64,000 bases of DNA from Sanguinoderma infundibulare (GCA_032821775.1 JAVLRN010000002.1:1674001-1738000); one strand, 5' to 3'. Numbered from the stretch's first letter, positions 45,796 through 56,407 are shown. Made by a program: numbers and translations. The notes: generated by a model not told the origin, from the letters alone.

Positions 45796-45833
45796 TTGCT
45801 GATGCCTAAGGGTATATAAGAGGGTCAGCGGAT
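45796..45833 (-). promoter_or_regulatory. Conserved core promoter block of DUF6533 copy D
   Basis: On the minus strand it has GCTGACCCTC, TTATATA, CCCTTAGGCATCAGCAA, 54 bases before the ATG at 45741. The block is kept although the coding sequence has an early stop. Confidence 0.45.
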
Positions 45834-46011
45834 GGCATAGCCTGTGAGATGACGTGAGTGAAAGATCAAAGAGAAGGATGGCTTCATTCCTATCTTCAAC
45901 TAGCACAGATGCTCTAATTTCGCCGTCCCACCTAGACTGAGTCCCTGCAACTCCCCGGCGACAGCTGTCAGCGCAATTCTGATTTCCCGTCTCCTCGATC
46001 ACGTTTCATGC

Positions 46012-46560
46012 CTATGCACAGTTGCTCAGAATCGCACGCCTCCGCCGCCATCCAGACGGATCCCGTAGACAGTGGTGATGGTCGAAGCCCCGACGATGCC
46101 GGCGATTGCGCCGCAACCCAAATGTCACGACATTCTCGCTGACCCCGTGAGCCTCTGTGTTTCGCCTCGAACAATCCGTCACTGTTTGCGGACCTCCCCC
46201 GTAGGACATGGCACTGCACACGGCCCAGCAGACCCCGGTACTGCTTCTGGGTGTTGCCCACCGCCTTTTCTCCTCCCCTGGTGACTGCAAGAAGGAATGC
46301 ACCGCCATCGAAGGAAACCGCCCGAAGTCCCGTACACCCATCCAGCTCGAGTTCCTGTTCTCGAGATACTGCCAGTGATTGCGTGCACCGTCGGTTGGCG
46401 TTCGAGCGTTCATGCGCGAGGAGAGGCTCGACACGGGCCAGGGCACGGTACTGCAGCCGAAGACTGGCAGCAGCTTGGGAAGCCTACGTTGTGGTGGACA
46501 CTACGGATGCCAAGGACGGGCGAAAGCCTCGCGAGGGATTCGCCACATAAGAATTGCTCA
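46012..46560 (+). pseudogene. Unrecognised repeated gene remnant, copy 3 (truncated)
   Basis: This is the shortest copy of the remnant gene at 815-1740 and 19077-20365. It is cut at 46547 by the 621-base deletion, and the part coding DVDVIFNIQKDEA in the other copies is gone. Frames alternate as in the other copies. Confidence 0.45.
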
Positions 46561-46977
46561 TCTATCGAGCTGAGGATTTGCCCACCACCTGGATCATAAA
46601 CATGGTCAGCCACACGTCGAACGCGACCAAGTAAGACTCACCACGTCGCAATTTCACGACCGGCGAGGATGACGCACCATGCAAAAGCACGCTCGTATGA
46701 CTTCGCAAAGGAACGGATATTCATGAGAGCAAAAATAATAATGACACAGTACATAAGAGCACTAATAAATGGCGGCAGTTGATACACCGCATGGACCGAT
46801 CGCGAGGACTTGCCCGCGCTTGATGGTCAAGATATCCGCCAAAGGGACGAGCGGAAGCACGCAATGCATCGCGCTCCCCAAAACCTAATCAGACAGATGT
46901 GGTGTCGCAGTAATAAAATGAGCAATGCAACAGCAGAAAAGACGAAAGGCCTCGCGCGTGCATCGGAACTGGACGGA
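46561..46977. other. Spacer within the duplication
   Basis: No gene. It matches 180-600 at the left end of the window closely, in inverted orientation. Confidence 0.6.
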
Positions 46978-48480
46978 CTACTTAGACGATCGTCGCTGAC
47001 GGATGCCCTCGACCGCTGACCGCTCGCTCTCCTCGCTTGCGCGCACGAACAGCTCCCCGTCCGTCTCTGGATTCCAGTTCGTGAGCTTCAGCGACATGCG
47101 CCTTGGGCGGCGACCAGTAGTCGGATCGGCGTCCTGGTCAACAGGCACGGGGACTTGGTACGGGTAGCTCACCGCGGTGCCGACGGACGTGATCGAGTCC
47201 GACGTATGATGATGGGTAGGGGCTGGCACGGCTGGAGGCAAGGGGGCGATAGTTGAGCAGTGGGGATGGACGGAAGGGGTTGTTGGAAGGCGGAGTTGTA
47301 CGGTCCAGGGCTGAGTCCGGAGAGGTACGGAGTGGGAAAGAAGGCCGAGTGTGGTCCAGGGGACATGCCGACGTGAGCCAGGGACTCTGGGGGAGTGGGG
47401 TTCGGAGAAGGGTTGGGCGACGAGTCGTGCGCGGACATCTCCCTATGGCCGACCAGCCCGTACTCGTACGGCTTCGGCTCGGGCTCCTCCACCTCGATGA
47501 CCGAGTCGATTTTAGCCCGACGTCCGTACAGTGCGGCGTGCTCGCTGCCCCAGATCTCGTCTCGGAGGTGCATGGCGTGGATGGTGTCGCGTTTACGCCT
47601 GGGAGAGGACGTGGGAGAGGACGTAAATAGAAGATTTCAGCAGCATCAGAAGCAATCAATACTCACCAGATTGACCAGGCTAGCAAGGCGACTAAAAGCA
47701 GCCCAACGAGGCCTCCAATGCTAGCACCGAGTATGGGACCCAACTCCCCGTCGCTTCCGCGATGGTCGCCCACATCGGGTGGAATAAGCGCCCATGTGGG
47801 GACGACCGTGGTAGCGGTAAGAACGGTGACGATCACGGAGCCATCGGGAAGAGTGGAAGAAGAGGATGAGAGGATGAGCGACGAGGATGGAAGCGAGCTC
47901 GGTGGATTCGAGATAGGAAGGGAAGCATTATTTGGACAGGTCGAAAAGAGCGTCAACGTTGGGATGGATGTTATTACAGGTATCTCGAGCACAATCTGTG
48001 AATCCGTAGTGGTAATCTCCTCGGCTGCAAGAAAGCATGACGATCAGCGTGAGTCCAATGCACTGCGTGGCTCCGGAGATGTGAGGGGTTTACCCGATCC
48101 TCCATCAAGCAATCTCCCGCGACCGTGGCCAACCATGGCCTTGACCGTCCTCTGGAATATGCATAATAACCCGAATCTCAGACGTACGCCGTCCCAGCGC
48201 TGTCATGTAACCTCCGATTCCACAGCCCTGTTTGGTGCCCACAGCGGTATGACCCTGTGTCTCCCAGCGATCCGCCCGCGAAACTGTGCAACATGGGAAA
48301 TGAAACACTCACTACGAATAGTCTTGACGATCTCGGACGATCTGGGAAGACTCCGTCAAAGCGCATTTCGTCGTTCCGTTCGTGTCGACCGTCGAAAGCC
48401 CGCAGTAGGTGGTATACGTGGTGCTCAGCTCGGGCGGGATGGTCGTCAGGACCTCCAAGGTGGACGTGGTGACCGTCGAC
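46978..48480 (-). CDS. Ser/Thr-rich single-pass membrane protein, possible stress-sensor or wall-type protein (damaged?)
   Basis: Minus-strand exons code, in order: a Ser/Thr-rich outer part (FEVVTTSTVTTSTLEVLTT, TTYCGLSTVDTNGTTKCA), EEITTTDSQIVLEIPVITS and more Ser-rich sequence, a single membrane helix (GPILGASIGGLVGLLLVALL), then after an intron a cytoplasmic tail starting RKRDTIHAMHLRDEIWGSEH and ending RQRRSSK. The layout resembles Wsc/Mid2-like surface proteins, though no WSC domain is seen. Two problems are visible. The frame for the outer part meets TAG at about 48506 with no clear start or signal peptide in phase. The tail also changes frame by one base near 47230-47250. This copy may be decaying, or the exon model is incomplete. 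The tail is duplicated at 1-171. Confidence 0.5.
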
Positions 48481-48942
48481 GTCGTGACGACCTCAAACAG
48501 CGTCTACGTCGGTGTCGGAGTGCACGCCATAAACGAGGGCGGACCTCCCGCAGAGGGGGACGAGGGCGCAGAGAGGAACGAGGGTGATGGCGGGACGAGA
48601 AGAAAAGCGATGCGGACATGTGGCTCCGACCGCGTGATCGCTGCCCTCGACGACACCTCGGCAACCGCACTGTCCTGAGAGCTGGTCTTCGCATCCTAGA
48701 GACCTCAGGTCGGGCGGTGGGGGCGTATAATCGGCGTCGTTGCGATGGACATGACGGTGAGTGAGGGGGAGGATAAGAGGGCGGGGCCCCCCGGCGCTCA
48801 AATTGTAGTACCCGACGCCGATCTACGCTCAGGGACGTTGGGCCCCGGCTTTCCACAATCCACGACGATCGTCATTGCAGTTGCACCCTGGCGGCACCAG
48901 ATTCGCCTTTCCGCAGTCACGTCAAGGAACTCTGGAACTTAA

Positions 48943-49522
48943 ATGTGGTGAGTGTCCTGCTACGTTATGGGATCGATGGTATTCTAGGTCCCGGAGGATG
49001 TGAAGACGCAGGAACATGACCAATACAGATCGCTCAACACTCCTCACCCACCAGCAAACACATCCTGAATGCGCAGGTCGCCATCCGTGCGCCGTGCTGC
49101 AAGCAATGGTTCGACTGCGCGGAATGCCACGCGGAGACGGAGACGCACCGGCTGGCGAAGACGGCAGAGATGGTGTTCATGTGCAAGAAGTGCAAGAAGG
49201 CGTTCCGGAAGGACATGTCCGAGTACGACGAGAGCGATGAGTACTGCCAGCATTGCGATAACCACTATGTGAGTCCTCCGTTCTGCCTGATGATCTCGCG
49301 ATCCAAACGCCTGTCCTCGCCAGGTGATTGAGGCCAAGACCCCACAAGCGGTCATTGGCGTGGAGGAAGACGATCCAAGGATAAATGCTCGGTGAGTGTA
49401 TGCGTGCGCGTGGCAAAGCTTGGTGACTAATGGGCCTCTCTAGTATGCTGAAGGACGAGCGGGTGAAGCAGGATTCATCGCGATCGTTGTTCAACCTAGA
49501 TTGGTCGGATCGCTTGGGTTAG
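48943..49522 (+). CDS. CHY-type zinc-finger protein
   Basis: The first coding exon is only ATGTG (48943-48947), followed by GTGAGT. Exon 2 starts at 49055, and the spliced start reads MCKHILNAQVAIRAPCCKQW, the expected beginning of this family. Later exons end at the donors at 49269 and 49391 and the stop at 49520-49522. Zinc ligands are visible in CKHILN, CCKQWFDCAECHAE, MCKKCKKAF and YCQHCDNHY. Fungal relatives with a single CHY domain (Hot13-like) bind zinc and in yeast act in the mitochondrial intermembrane space on Tim proteins. Whether this one does the same is inference. It is divergent from the membrane protein gene at 46978-48480. Confidence 0.82.
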
Positions 49523-50586
49523 ATAGTCTAGATGTGCGTATCATGTCTCGTCGCTTTCCAGGTACCGGTGGCTTTGCCCTGATCGTCTAGCTTTGCATAT
49601 TCATATATACTTCGTGCACCCACTGTCACCAATGAAGATGGTCTCCTCTGCACGGCCTATCTGTTGGAAAGCCATCCGCAGGTCTAGCGGCATATGTCCC
49701 ATTCCCAACCCTACCGCAAATTGTGCTTAGTCGATATCCTCACATGGAGAGTACTGTTGTGGTCCCCGTGGGCCTGGGTCGCTTGGAATGGCGTCCGCCG
49801 TTTCCGACAACCGATATCTTCTGTGGTACTCGAATACGTAACATGTATGTCTGTGAAGTCCGCAACGTAATGTAATATTAGGGCTACAGGGTAATCCATG
49901 CTAGTGTCCGGCACAAATCCGATGATGAATGGATAGGGTGTGGGATGACAATAATGCTACAGTGTGCTTCAGAACCCGGGTTCTTGATAATGATACGATG
50001 GGCGAGGGTCGATGGTTAATGGGGATCCACTATGTTCATGCAAGTTGTGATGTTGACGGGGAATGGAAGGAAGAACGGGAAGAGATCCAGGAAGGAGGAA
50101 GAGACGAGGGAGGAGGGAGGAGGATGGTTTGATGAGATGGGCGAGACGCAGAAGGACGTGTAGGAGCGTTGAGTACCTGATGGGCGCGTGTGCGGGAGAA
50201 ACGACAGAATGTGGAGGATGAGGAAGAAATACGAATATGTTATAGACGATAGACGATGTCGGAGGTGAACGAAGACTACCGACTCGACGCCAGCGCAGGC
50301 ATCACGTCGGAAGCAGATCTCCAGTGCGCTGCACGAAATCGATGAAAGGGACGGGACTATAGGCGAGTACTGAGGGTATCCAGGTGAACGTTCTACCACG
50401 TCCCTTCCATCTGAGATGGCTCATCAGCATTGCATAACACATGGCAGGATGTGGTAGGCTCACCATTGACCTCTGCGTGGCGGATGGCCTGAGTGACTTC
50501 CACCATGCCTGACAACGTTCTTGCTACAATTCGCATTATGAGGCAAGACGTCAGCAATTAGGGACTCACAAGTCTTGCCACATCAA
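49523..50586. other. Intergenic stretch
   Basis: No gene supported. A purine-rich tract (about 50060-50130, GGAAGGAAGAACGGG onwards) has only low-complexity open frames. Confidence 0.4.
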
Positions 50587-51534
50587 TCATTCCGCCTCTC
50601 CATGAATTTCTGTCACCGCTGTAAGCATAACATCAGGTACAGCTTGACAGTTGCTCACCTCGTAATTCCTCATGAAGGCTTGGAAGACACGGGAACAGTG
50701 AATGTCGCAATCACTGATGATCGTAAGCCATTTACGCTCTCGATCCTTCTGGAGAGCACGTAGTGCAACCAGTGTCTCGTGGGAGACCTGGAACGTTGAC
50801 AGGGGCGCGGTTGGGCTTTCATGCTGGTGTATTTGGACATTGAGACCTGAGACTAGAACAGTTGACAGGATCAGCCATTGGGGATAATGTCGCCATTCTG
50901 GATTGGTGTGGCAGTGACACTCCGTAGGACAATGTCTGACGTAGACGCCGTAGAGGGTATAGCCATGATCAAGAGTTCGACGACTCGTAGATAGGTTGCC
51001 ATTGGGGTGTCTGTAAACTAGGTGGATGCCCGCAGCAAGAGGGAGGAGGCCTTGGAGCTCGTTGTCGGATGTGTCGACGTCGTCGACGTTGATATCATCG
51101 AGATCGACGCCGTTGATGTTGACACCTTCCAGGTTAAATCGCCAAAAGACCTGCCTAGAGCCATGGAATGGGGCAACAGAGATCGTAAAGAACTGCAACA
51201 ACGCCGGAAGTTGGCTAAAGTCACATAGGTCCCAAAAAGTTGCCATTAGCAGAACCCTCAACGAGTTGCCGGCCGGGTTAAGTCCGGTGCAAATGGCCGG
51301 CCGGAGGCCACGATACCGGCGCGCTTTGAGGCTTTTCATGACGGTGGTGAGGGTTCGTGTATGGGATGGGCTGATAAACGGCTTGACGATGTCGAAGGCC
51401 GCACGAAGCAGAGGTGATATGGCAGCACGGACGGACTTCGAAACCTTCACGACTCGTCCCATGTACTGGCTAGGTCCAAGGGCAGTAACAGGCAGCGGAT
51501 CGATGGGCGGATCCTGACAGCTCGGGCAGGCCAT
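50587..51534 (-). CDS. Hypothetical protein
   Basis: An uninterrupted minus-strand frame from the first ATG at 51534 gives 315 residues starting MACPSCQDPPIDPLPVTAL. The frame stays open another 110 bases upstream without an ATG, so a 5' exon is possible. It contains an acidic stretch (VDLDDINVDDVDTSDNE) in the middle and STFQVSHETLVALRALQKDR near the end. There is no signal peptide, no clear membrane helix and no family match from memory. The length of the open frame supports a gene, but nothing else does. Confidence 0.5.
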   Translation of the reverse strand: MACPSCQDPPIDPLPVTALGPSQYMGRVVKVSKSVRAAISPLLRAAFDIVKPFISPSHTRTLTTVMKSLKARRYRGLRPAICTGLNPAGNSLRVLLMATFWDLCDFSQLPALLQFFTISVAPFHGSRQVFWRFNLEGVNINGVDLDDINVDDVDTSDNELQGLLPLAAGIHLVYRHPNGNLSTSRRTLDHGYTLYGVYVRHCPTECHCHTNPEWRHYPQWLILSTVLVSGLNVQIHQHESPTAPLSTFQVSHETLVALRALQKDRERKWLTIISDCDIHCSRVFQAFMRNYEVSNCQAVPDVMLTAVTEIHGEAE

Positions 51535-52024
51535 GATAGAGTCAAGTCTGCGAAGAACAGCAGCGCTGGATGACCGGATGCAGGGCGCGGGGGTTCTTCG
51601 AGTTCTCCGGGGAAGCAGGCTTCTGGAACAACAACTGATGGAGACCAACGTTACGCAAGTCGGGAGCTGTCAGGAGGCGCGGGGGTGTGCAGCAACTGTG
51701 GAACGAACCGACAGGCGTGCCAACGGTCTTACGTCGTTCGGGGAGACGCGTACGGCTCGGGTCCAGAGCAGAGTGCCAAGACGTGGAGGGAGGCGGGACT
51801 GGTTTATCAGGCGCCGGTGGAGGACGGGAATCGGGCAATGCAGGACCAGCAGGGATGTGCGAAGAGGGGCGGAGGACAGGAGGGATATGCGGCGGGGGTA
51901 TGCGAAGGATGGGAGCAAGCAACATTATCATGGGGCAAACAGATGCTTACTAAGCGTCGGGCGGAAGTGCGTAACCTCCTCGCTCCTTGCCTGAACCCCT
52001 ATGCCCAAGTCGTCCAGTCCGAGC

Positions 52025-52335
52025 TCACCTCGTACTGAACCAGTACATCACCTCCAAGTTCACCAACCGCGGCGCCAATGTCACCGGCGTCGAGGGCCAG
52101 TACATTGTCACCCCGACCGCCAAGCCGTTCGAGTTCCAGACGGCCAGGAAGGTCGGAAAGACTGGGTGAGTGTTCCCATTCTTCCCCTTCGCGTGCATGA
52201 TTTCCATGTTCGTGGCCATGTCGCTCATATCGCGTTCGATGTCCACAGCCTGATGCTGGTCGGCTGGGGCGGCAACAACGGCTCGACCTTGTCCGCCACC
52301 ATCCTCGCCAACCGGCACAACATTGTCAAGCAGAC
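52025..52335 (+). pseudogene. Fragment of inositol-3-phosphate synthase (N-terminal part)
   Basis: Exon-like blocks NQYITSKFTNRGANVTGVEG with YIVTPTAKPFEFQTARKVGK, then after a 76-base intron LMLVGWGGNNGSTLSATILA and NRHNIV, match the N-terminus and NAD-binding loop of inositol-3-phosphate synthase, the enzyme that turns glucose 6-phosphate into inositol phosphate. The sequence then leaves the family. The start is also broken: SELTSY is followed by TGA where the family continues. About 90 of the usual 530 residues are present, so this is a truncated relic. Confidence 0.75.
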
Positions 52336-52414
52336 AGTTGCCGTGGATGCTTCCTCGACCTCTTCCTCCAGCCGACGCCTCCCCCTGATCTCTTTCTACC
52401 GCAACCCAACCACA

Positions 52415-52760
52415 ATGAGTGCCAAGTACGCTAATCTTCCAGACATAGTTCGTATCTTTCGCCAGCCCAGTGCGGTCGATACTGACCCACCGACTAGGAT
52501 ACCGCACCCGACGTGTATGCGACTGAGGATGTCTTCCCGACTGCACAAATTAACGTCGGTTTCATGCCGCCATCTTCCTTGGTTTATTCCGTCGACGGAT
52601 CTTGGTAGAAAGACGACTCGAGCGACGATGAATCAGGTGCACCTGCGAGAGGACAAGGACAAGGGAAGCAGGCAGATCCTGCAGGGCGGGAGGAGCTGGA
52701 CTTGAGCAGTGTTGACGCGGACGAGGCGTCGAGGAAGTTCAGGATAGCTGAGAAGAGTGC
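52415..52760 (+). pseudogene. Fragment of dynactin subunit 2 (dynamitin), first three exons
   Basis: Spliced reading gives MSAKYANLPDI, DTAPDVYATEDVFPTAQIN and KDDSSDDESGAPARG through REELDLSSVDADEASRKF ending RIAEK, the conserved N-terminus of fungal dynamitin, a coiled-coil protein of the dynein-activating dynactin complex. Splice sites are plausible (one donor is GTTCGT). After RIAEK a donor-like GTGCGT follows, but no further dynamitin exon appears; GH3 sequence comes next. Only about 75 of some 400 residues remain. The piece itself carries no stop, which suggests recent capture or an assembly join. Confidence 0.72.
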
Positions 52761-52884
52761 GTATTCAGTCGGTCTTATCCAAAGTGTTATGTGTCTTGAC
52801 ACCACACTGAGCAACGCCGCCCGAAGGTACAATACGTCTACCCACCTTCGCCGCACTTCGACGACTCAGGAACCCCTTCCCCAA

Positions 52885-53570
52885 CTCTGGGCCCGTCATC
52901 CTCGAGTCATGGATCGAAAACCCGAACGTCACCGCAGTGCTCTGGGCGAGCCTCCCCGGCCAAGAGTCGGGCAACTCGCTCGTCGACGTCCTCTACGGCG
53001 CGGTGAGCCCCTCCGGTCGCCTGCCGTACACGATCGCGAAGAGACCGGAGGACTTTGGCGCGCAGCCGGTCACGGGCGGAAACGAGACGGACACGATCTT
53101 GATCGAGTACGCGGACGGGCTGAGCATCGACTACCACCACTTCGACGCGAACGGGGTCGAGCCCCGGTGCGAGTTCGGCTTCGGGCTGTCGTACACCGAT
53201 TTCGCATATACAGGCTTGTCCGTGCGGGCGGTTCAGCAGGGTAATGGCGACTCGGTGGACCTGGAGAACGACTGGGCGGCGGGCACGGCGTCGCCGAACG
53301 TCGAGGGCGGCTCGACGGGTCATCTGGCTCCACTGACCTGCGTTTGAGGTCTCCTTCAAGGTTGAGAACACTGGTAACGTCACGGGCGGCGAGGTGCGAA
53401 TTCATCTTGTTCTTCTTGCGGCATATACGACGCTGACCGGAAACCGTAGATCCCGCAGCTGTACCTTCACTTCCCGTCGAGTGCGGGCGAGCCTCCGCGG
53501 GTTCTCGGACGTGCGCCTCGAGCTGGGGGAGAGCAAGACCGTGACGATCACGCGCTCCAACACTTTGCTG
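52885..53570 (+). pseudogene. Fragment of GH3 beta-glucosidase (C-terminal part)
   Basis: The frame from about 52885 reads PVILESWIENPNVTAVLWAS, LPGQESGNSLVDVLYGAVSP and SGRLPYTIAKR, then EFGFGLSYTDFAYTGL. These belong to the second domain of secreted GH3 beta-glucosidases. It is followed after a frame change by FEVSFKVENTGNVTGGE, and after an intron by IPQLYLHFPSSAGEPPRVLR and FSDVRLELGESKTVTITRSN, the fibronectin-III-like end. The catalytic first domain is absent and the frame is broken near 53340. The relic ends where the next gene begins. Confidence 0.82.
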
Positions 53571-53603
53571 ATCACAGCTCGCAACCCGACAAAGCTCAGA
53601 ACC

Positions 53604-54794
53604 ATGTCTTACGGAGTGAGTCTCGCCCCACGCAATCACCATACCTCCTTTTCCCCAATGTGTCGCACGACCTGAAGAAGAGAACAGGATGATGCTTATG
53701 AATTTGCTCTTCTTATGACAGGGATACGGCGGCGGCCCCGCATACGGTGGAGGTGGAGGTCCGGGGTACGGTGGCGGATATGGTCTCCGGGGTACGGTGG
53801 TGGCGGACCCGGGCCTGGTGGCTCCGCACCCGTCCATCATGGCCCTCCTGCCGGCGCAGACCCCCAGTGAGTGTTATCCTTCGATTCAGATGTCTGTATG
53901 CGTATGAGAGTTAATCACGCCCGCCCAGGTTGTGGAGCTGGTTCTCGGCGGTCGATACCGACCGATCAGGACACATCTCCGTCACCGAGCTTCGTGAGTC
54001 TTCTCTCGCGCGCGCGAGGTCAGTCGCTGACGCGATGTCTGGGCATCGCAGAGAAGGCTCTCATCAACGGAGACTGGACTCGTGCGTACACCACTTAAGC
54101 TCGACGCGCGCCTCGGTACTGATGCACGATGTCTCGGCGCGATCGCTTCACCCAGCATTCGACCTCGACACCGTCAAGCTCCTTATGTCCATCTTTGTGC
54201 GTCATTTACCCCACCCCCATCTTGACCTCACCTCCAGCACAGCGCGTGATGCTGACGAAGAGGTGAACAGGACACGGAGCGGGACGATCGGCTTCAACGA
54301 GTTCTCAGGCCTGTGGAAGTACATCAAAGACTGGCAGAACGTCTACCGCCACTTCGACCGCGACCAGTCCGGCTCCATCGACACGAACGAGCTCCACCAG
54401 GCCCTCACTCAGTTCGGGTACAACCTCTCGCCACAGCTCCTTCGCCTCGTGGAGGCCAAGTACGGTGAGTCTCACCCCCCTCCACCTTTCATGCCTCTGC
54501 CTGTGCCTTACTTACCATCGTCCATCGCTTCTATTTTCTTCCTCGTGCCTACCGTTGCTCTGAATAACGCGACGCTAACCAGCCTCCCCGCTCGGGGTAG
54601 ATGTTCACCAAGGCACCGGACCCCGTGGAGGCCCCGGCATGCCCTCGACCGGGATCTCCTTCGACCGCTTCGTGCGCGCGTGCGTCGTGATCAAGCAGGT
54701 CACCGGGTCCTTCCAGAAGCTGGACACGGACCGCGACGGCTGGGTGCAGATCAACTACGAGCAGTTCTTACACACGGTCCTCTCCCTTCCCTGA
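53604..54794 (+). CDS. Penta-EF-hand calcium-binding protein (ALG-2/peflin type) with frame damage
   Basis: Exons at 53604-53615, 53722-53866, 53929-53993, 54052-54081, 54156-54196, then to 54464 and 54583-54794. A Gly/Tyr-rich N-terminus (MSYGGYGGGPAYGGGG) leads into EF-hands: DTDRSGHISVTE (loop 1), a second loop, DRDQSGSIDTNE (loop 3), later helices and DTDRDGWVQINYE (loop 5). Penta-EF-hand proteins dimerise and bind targets at membranes when calcium rises. Two faults are seen. The Gly-rich region needs one extra base near 53786 to join the EF-hand frame. Loop 2 reads NRTRSGTIGFNE in the only in-phase splice, losing the first calcium ligand. Either the gene is decaying or single bases are missing in the assembly. 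Confidence 0.75.
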
Positions 54795-55642
54795 ACCGAT
54801 AGGCGAATTGGTATCGTTAGGAGGAGGAATCAAAGCTCGGAAGCTGAAAGCAGACTCTGATGGATCATGCGAGCAACGAAGAATCGGTTTGAGTGCGGAT
54901 GATACGTATGATCGCTAGTGAGCTTTCGCGTTGTTTGGATGTATCGATATTCTTGCACCACGATCACTCTGCGTGCTGATCACAGGACGTAACGCATGTA
55001 CGAGTTGCCGCTCACAATGAAGAGTTCCCGGAATTGATATTGATTTATTCGAGAAAAACAGTGGTGGCGAATTGTGCTGCAGACGGCCGAGCCTGAGGAT
55101 ATCTATGGGGTAACTGGAAACGTTTGAACTGGTATCGATATCGAATAAATACAGAGGAAAGGAGAACTGGTGCGCGTAATCGAGAAAGTGACGGAGCCAG
55201 TAAGAACGCGTATGATGATGCATAGCGCGACAACATACGCACAGGATCATTTCGACCTGATAAAGTATGATGTAAGGATCACGCTAATGCGTATATAGCG
55301 ACTACGCACCGGACGCTGGACGTCAATGGAATCAACACGATACACAGCATGATGCGCGTCGGCGTCACGAGGCCGGTCAGGTCATTGACTAGCACAGGGA
55401 GTTAGATTAGATTATAGGCTGGATTGTACGGACCTCGTACCTGAAGCCACCGATGGCCTAACTCCGTCACTTTCCGTATGAGAGGACGGGAAATGAAGGA
55501 GAAGCAAAAGAAGCCGAGTAGGGAGCGAATGGGATTCAAGAGCGTCCTGAGCGCCGCGCGCCGACGAGCAGGGATGATAATTCTGTACAGATATCCAGGC
55601 ATCAGTGATGCCATTCCCATGTAGAGATAAAATGAATGAAAC
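54795..55642. other. Intergenic stretch
   Basis: No gene supported. A minus-strand frame at 55722-55402 overlaps the 3' end of the next gene and has no motif. Confidence 0.4.
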
Positions 55643-56407
55643 CTACTTATGTATATGAGACACTTCGGAGAGGAAGTCATCGATCGTCCATGACTTGGCT
55701 TCGGGGTGTGTCGCGAAGTCAAAGGTGACGTCGACGAGAGGGATGAAAATTTCTGCTTCGGGGCTGAGCTTCGTTACGAGTAGCGCGTTGTCCGCCGACG
55801 CGTTGCTGAAATGTTCCCACAGCGTGTCGAAAGTGTCGGGGTTCGCGCTCCTGTATTCGTAGTGCTGCGGGAGTATGCTTGCAGCATCGTGCTGGAAGGC
55901 GAAATAGACAACGTTTCCGTCGTGTTGGCTTAACTTCGGCCCGGCGTTGTTGAAGCCACCAGGCGTGTGTCGAATGCGTAGTGGGACCTCGGCCCTCATC
56001 CAATGGTACAGGCAACCTGGAAAAGGAAGTGGGGGCTGTGGGGAGACGGACGGACGCCCCGGGTAGGCGCTTGCGTTGGCCGGGCCGACTATAACCGCCA
56101 TATGCGCGCCTACACCTCTCTTTTCGTCAGCACGGGGGGGGCGGTCTGAGATGATTTGAACGCTGTAGCAGGTCGATGTGTTGGATGACGACGAAAACTG
56201 CATCATCTTAAAATCTGCGTGAATCAAAGGCTCGGAGAACACAGGCGATCGACGTACTTCCGCCACGTAAGCCAAGTATGTTTTGCACGTCATACTTGCC
56301 GCTTCTGCGTGAGCTTGCGGATCGCCGAGGTTCCTCACCATGGCTAATGCATCGAGCTTGACCAAGGCGTAGCAACCTGAAAATGGAGCGATAGTGTTGG
56401 TAGTCAT
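55643..56407 (-). CDS. Hypothetical protein, paralogue of the gene at 58067-58832
   Basis: The minus-strand frame gives 254 residues, MTTNTIAPFSGCYALVKLDA through TIDDFLSEVSHIHK. A stretch of 60 bases (about 56270-56211) begins GTACGT and ends GCAG and could be an in-frame intron, shortening the protein by 20 residues. Shared features with the gene at 58067: an N-terminal block of the type GxYALVKLDAxAxVxxLxxxAxxAA, a middle block CLYHWMRAEVPLRIRHTPGG against CSHWAYVGLMLRIPTGEYPG, and a C-terminal block LVDVTFDFA against MVTLSFDLA. The family is unknown to me; no signal peptide. A TATATA element lies near 56499, about 90 bases upstream. Confidence 0.6.
   Translation of the reverse strand: MTTNTIAPFSGCYALVKLDALAMVRNLGDPQAHAEAASMTCKTYLAYVAEVRRSPVFSEPLIHADFKMMQFSSSSNTSTCYSVQIISDRPPRADEKRGVGAHMAVIVGPANASAYPGRPSVSPQPPLPFPGCLYHWMRAEVPLRIRHTPGGFNNAGPKLSQHDGNVVYFAFQHDAASILPQHYEYRSANPDTFDTLWEHFSNASADNALLVTKLSPEAEIFIPLVDVTFDFATHPEAKSWTIDDFLSEVSHIHK

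Larger units (their letters stand above)
43680..47145 (-). repeat. Segmental duplication, copy 3 (inverted partner of 1-4150)
   Basis: Read on the minus strand it repeats the window start: tail of the membrane protein gene, spacer, remnant gene, promoter block, DUF6533 gene and 3' flank. Compared with the left copy, 621 bases (left 602-1222) are missing at 46547, where TTAT is joined directly to GTGGCGAATCC. The end near 43680 is marked by loss of similarity just beyond CGTCTCAAGCCGCTGGGG. Confidence 0.8.

Noticed and set aside
48745..48942. 65-codon frame starting MDMTVSEGEDKR as first exon of the CHY gene
   Set aside because: It ends in a stop before any usable donor, whereas ATGTG plus exon 2 gives the conserved family start.
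50016..50399. Minus-strand frame rich in Ser, Leu and Phe
   Set aside because: Derived from a purine-rich low-complexity tract; no motif or splice support.
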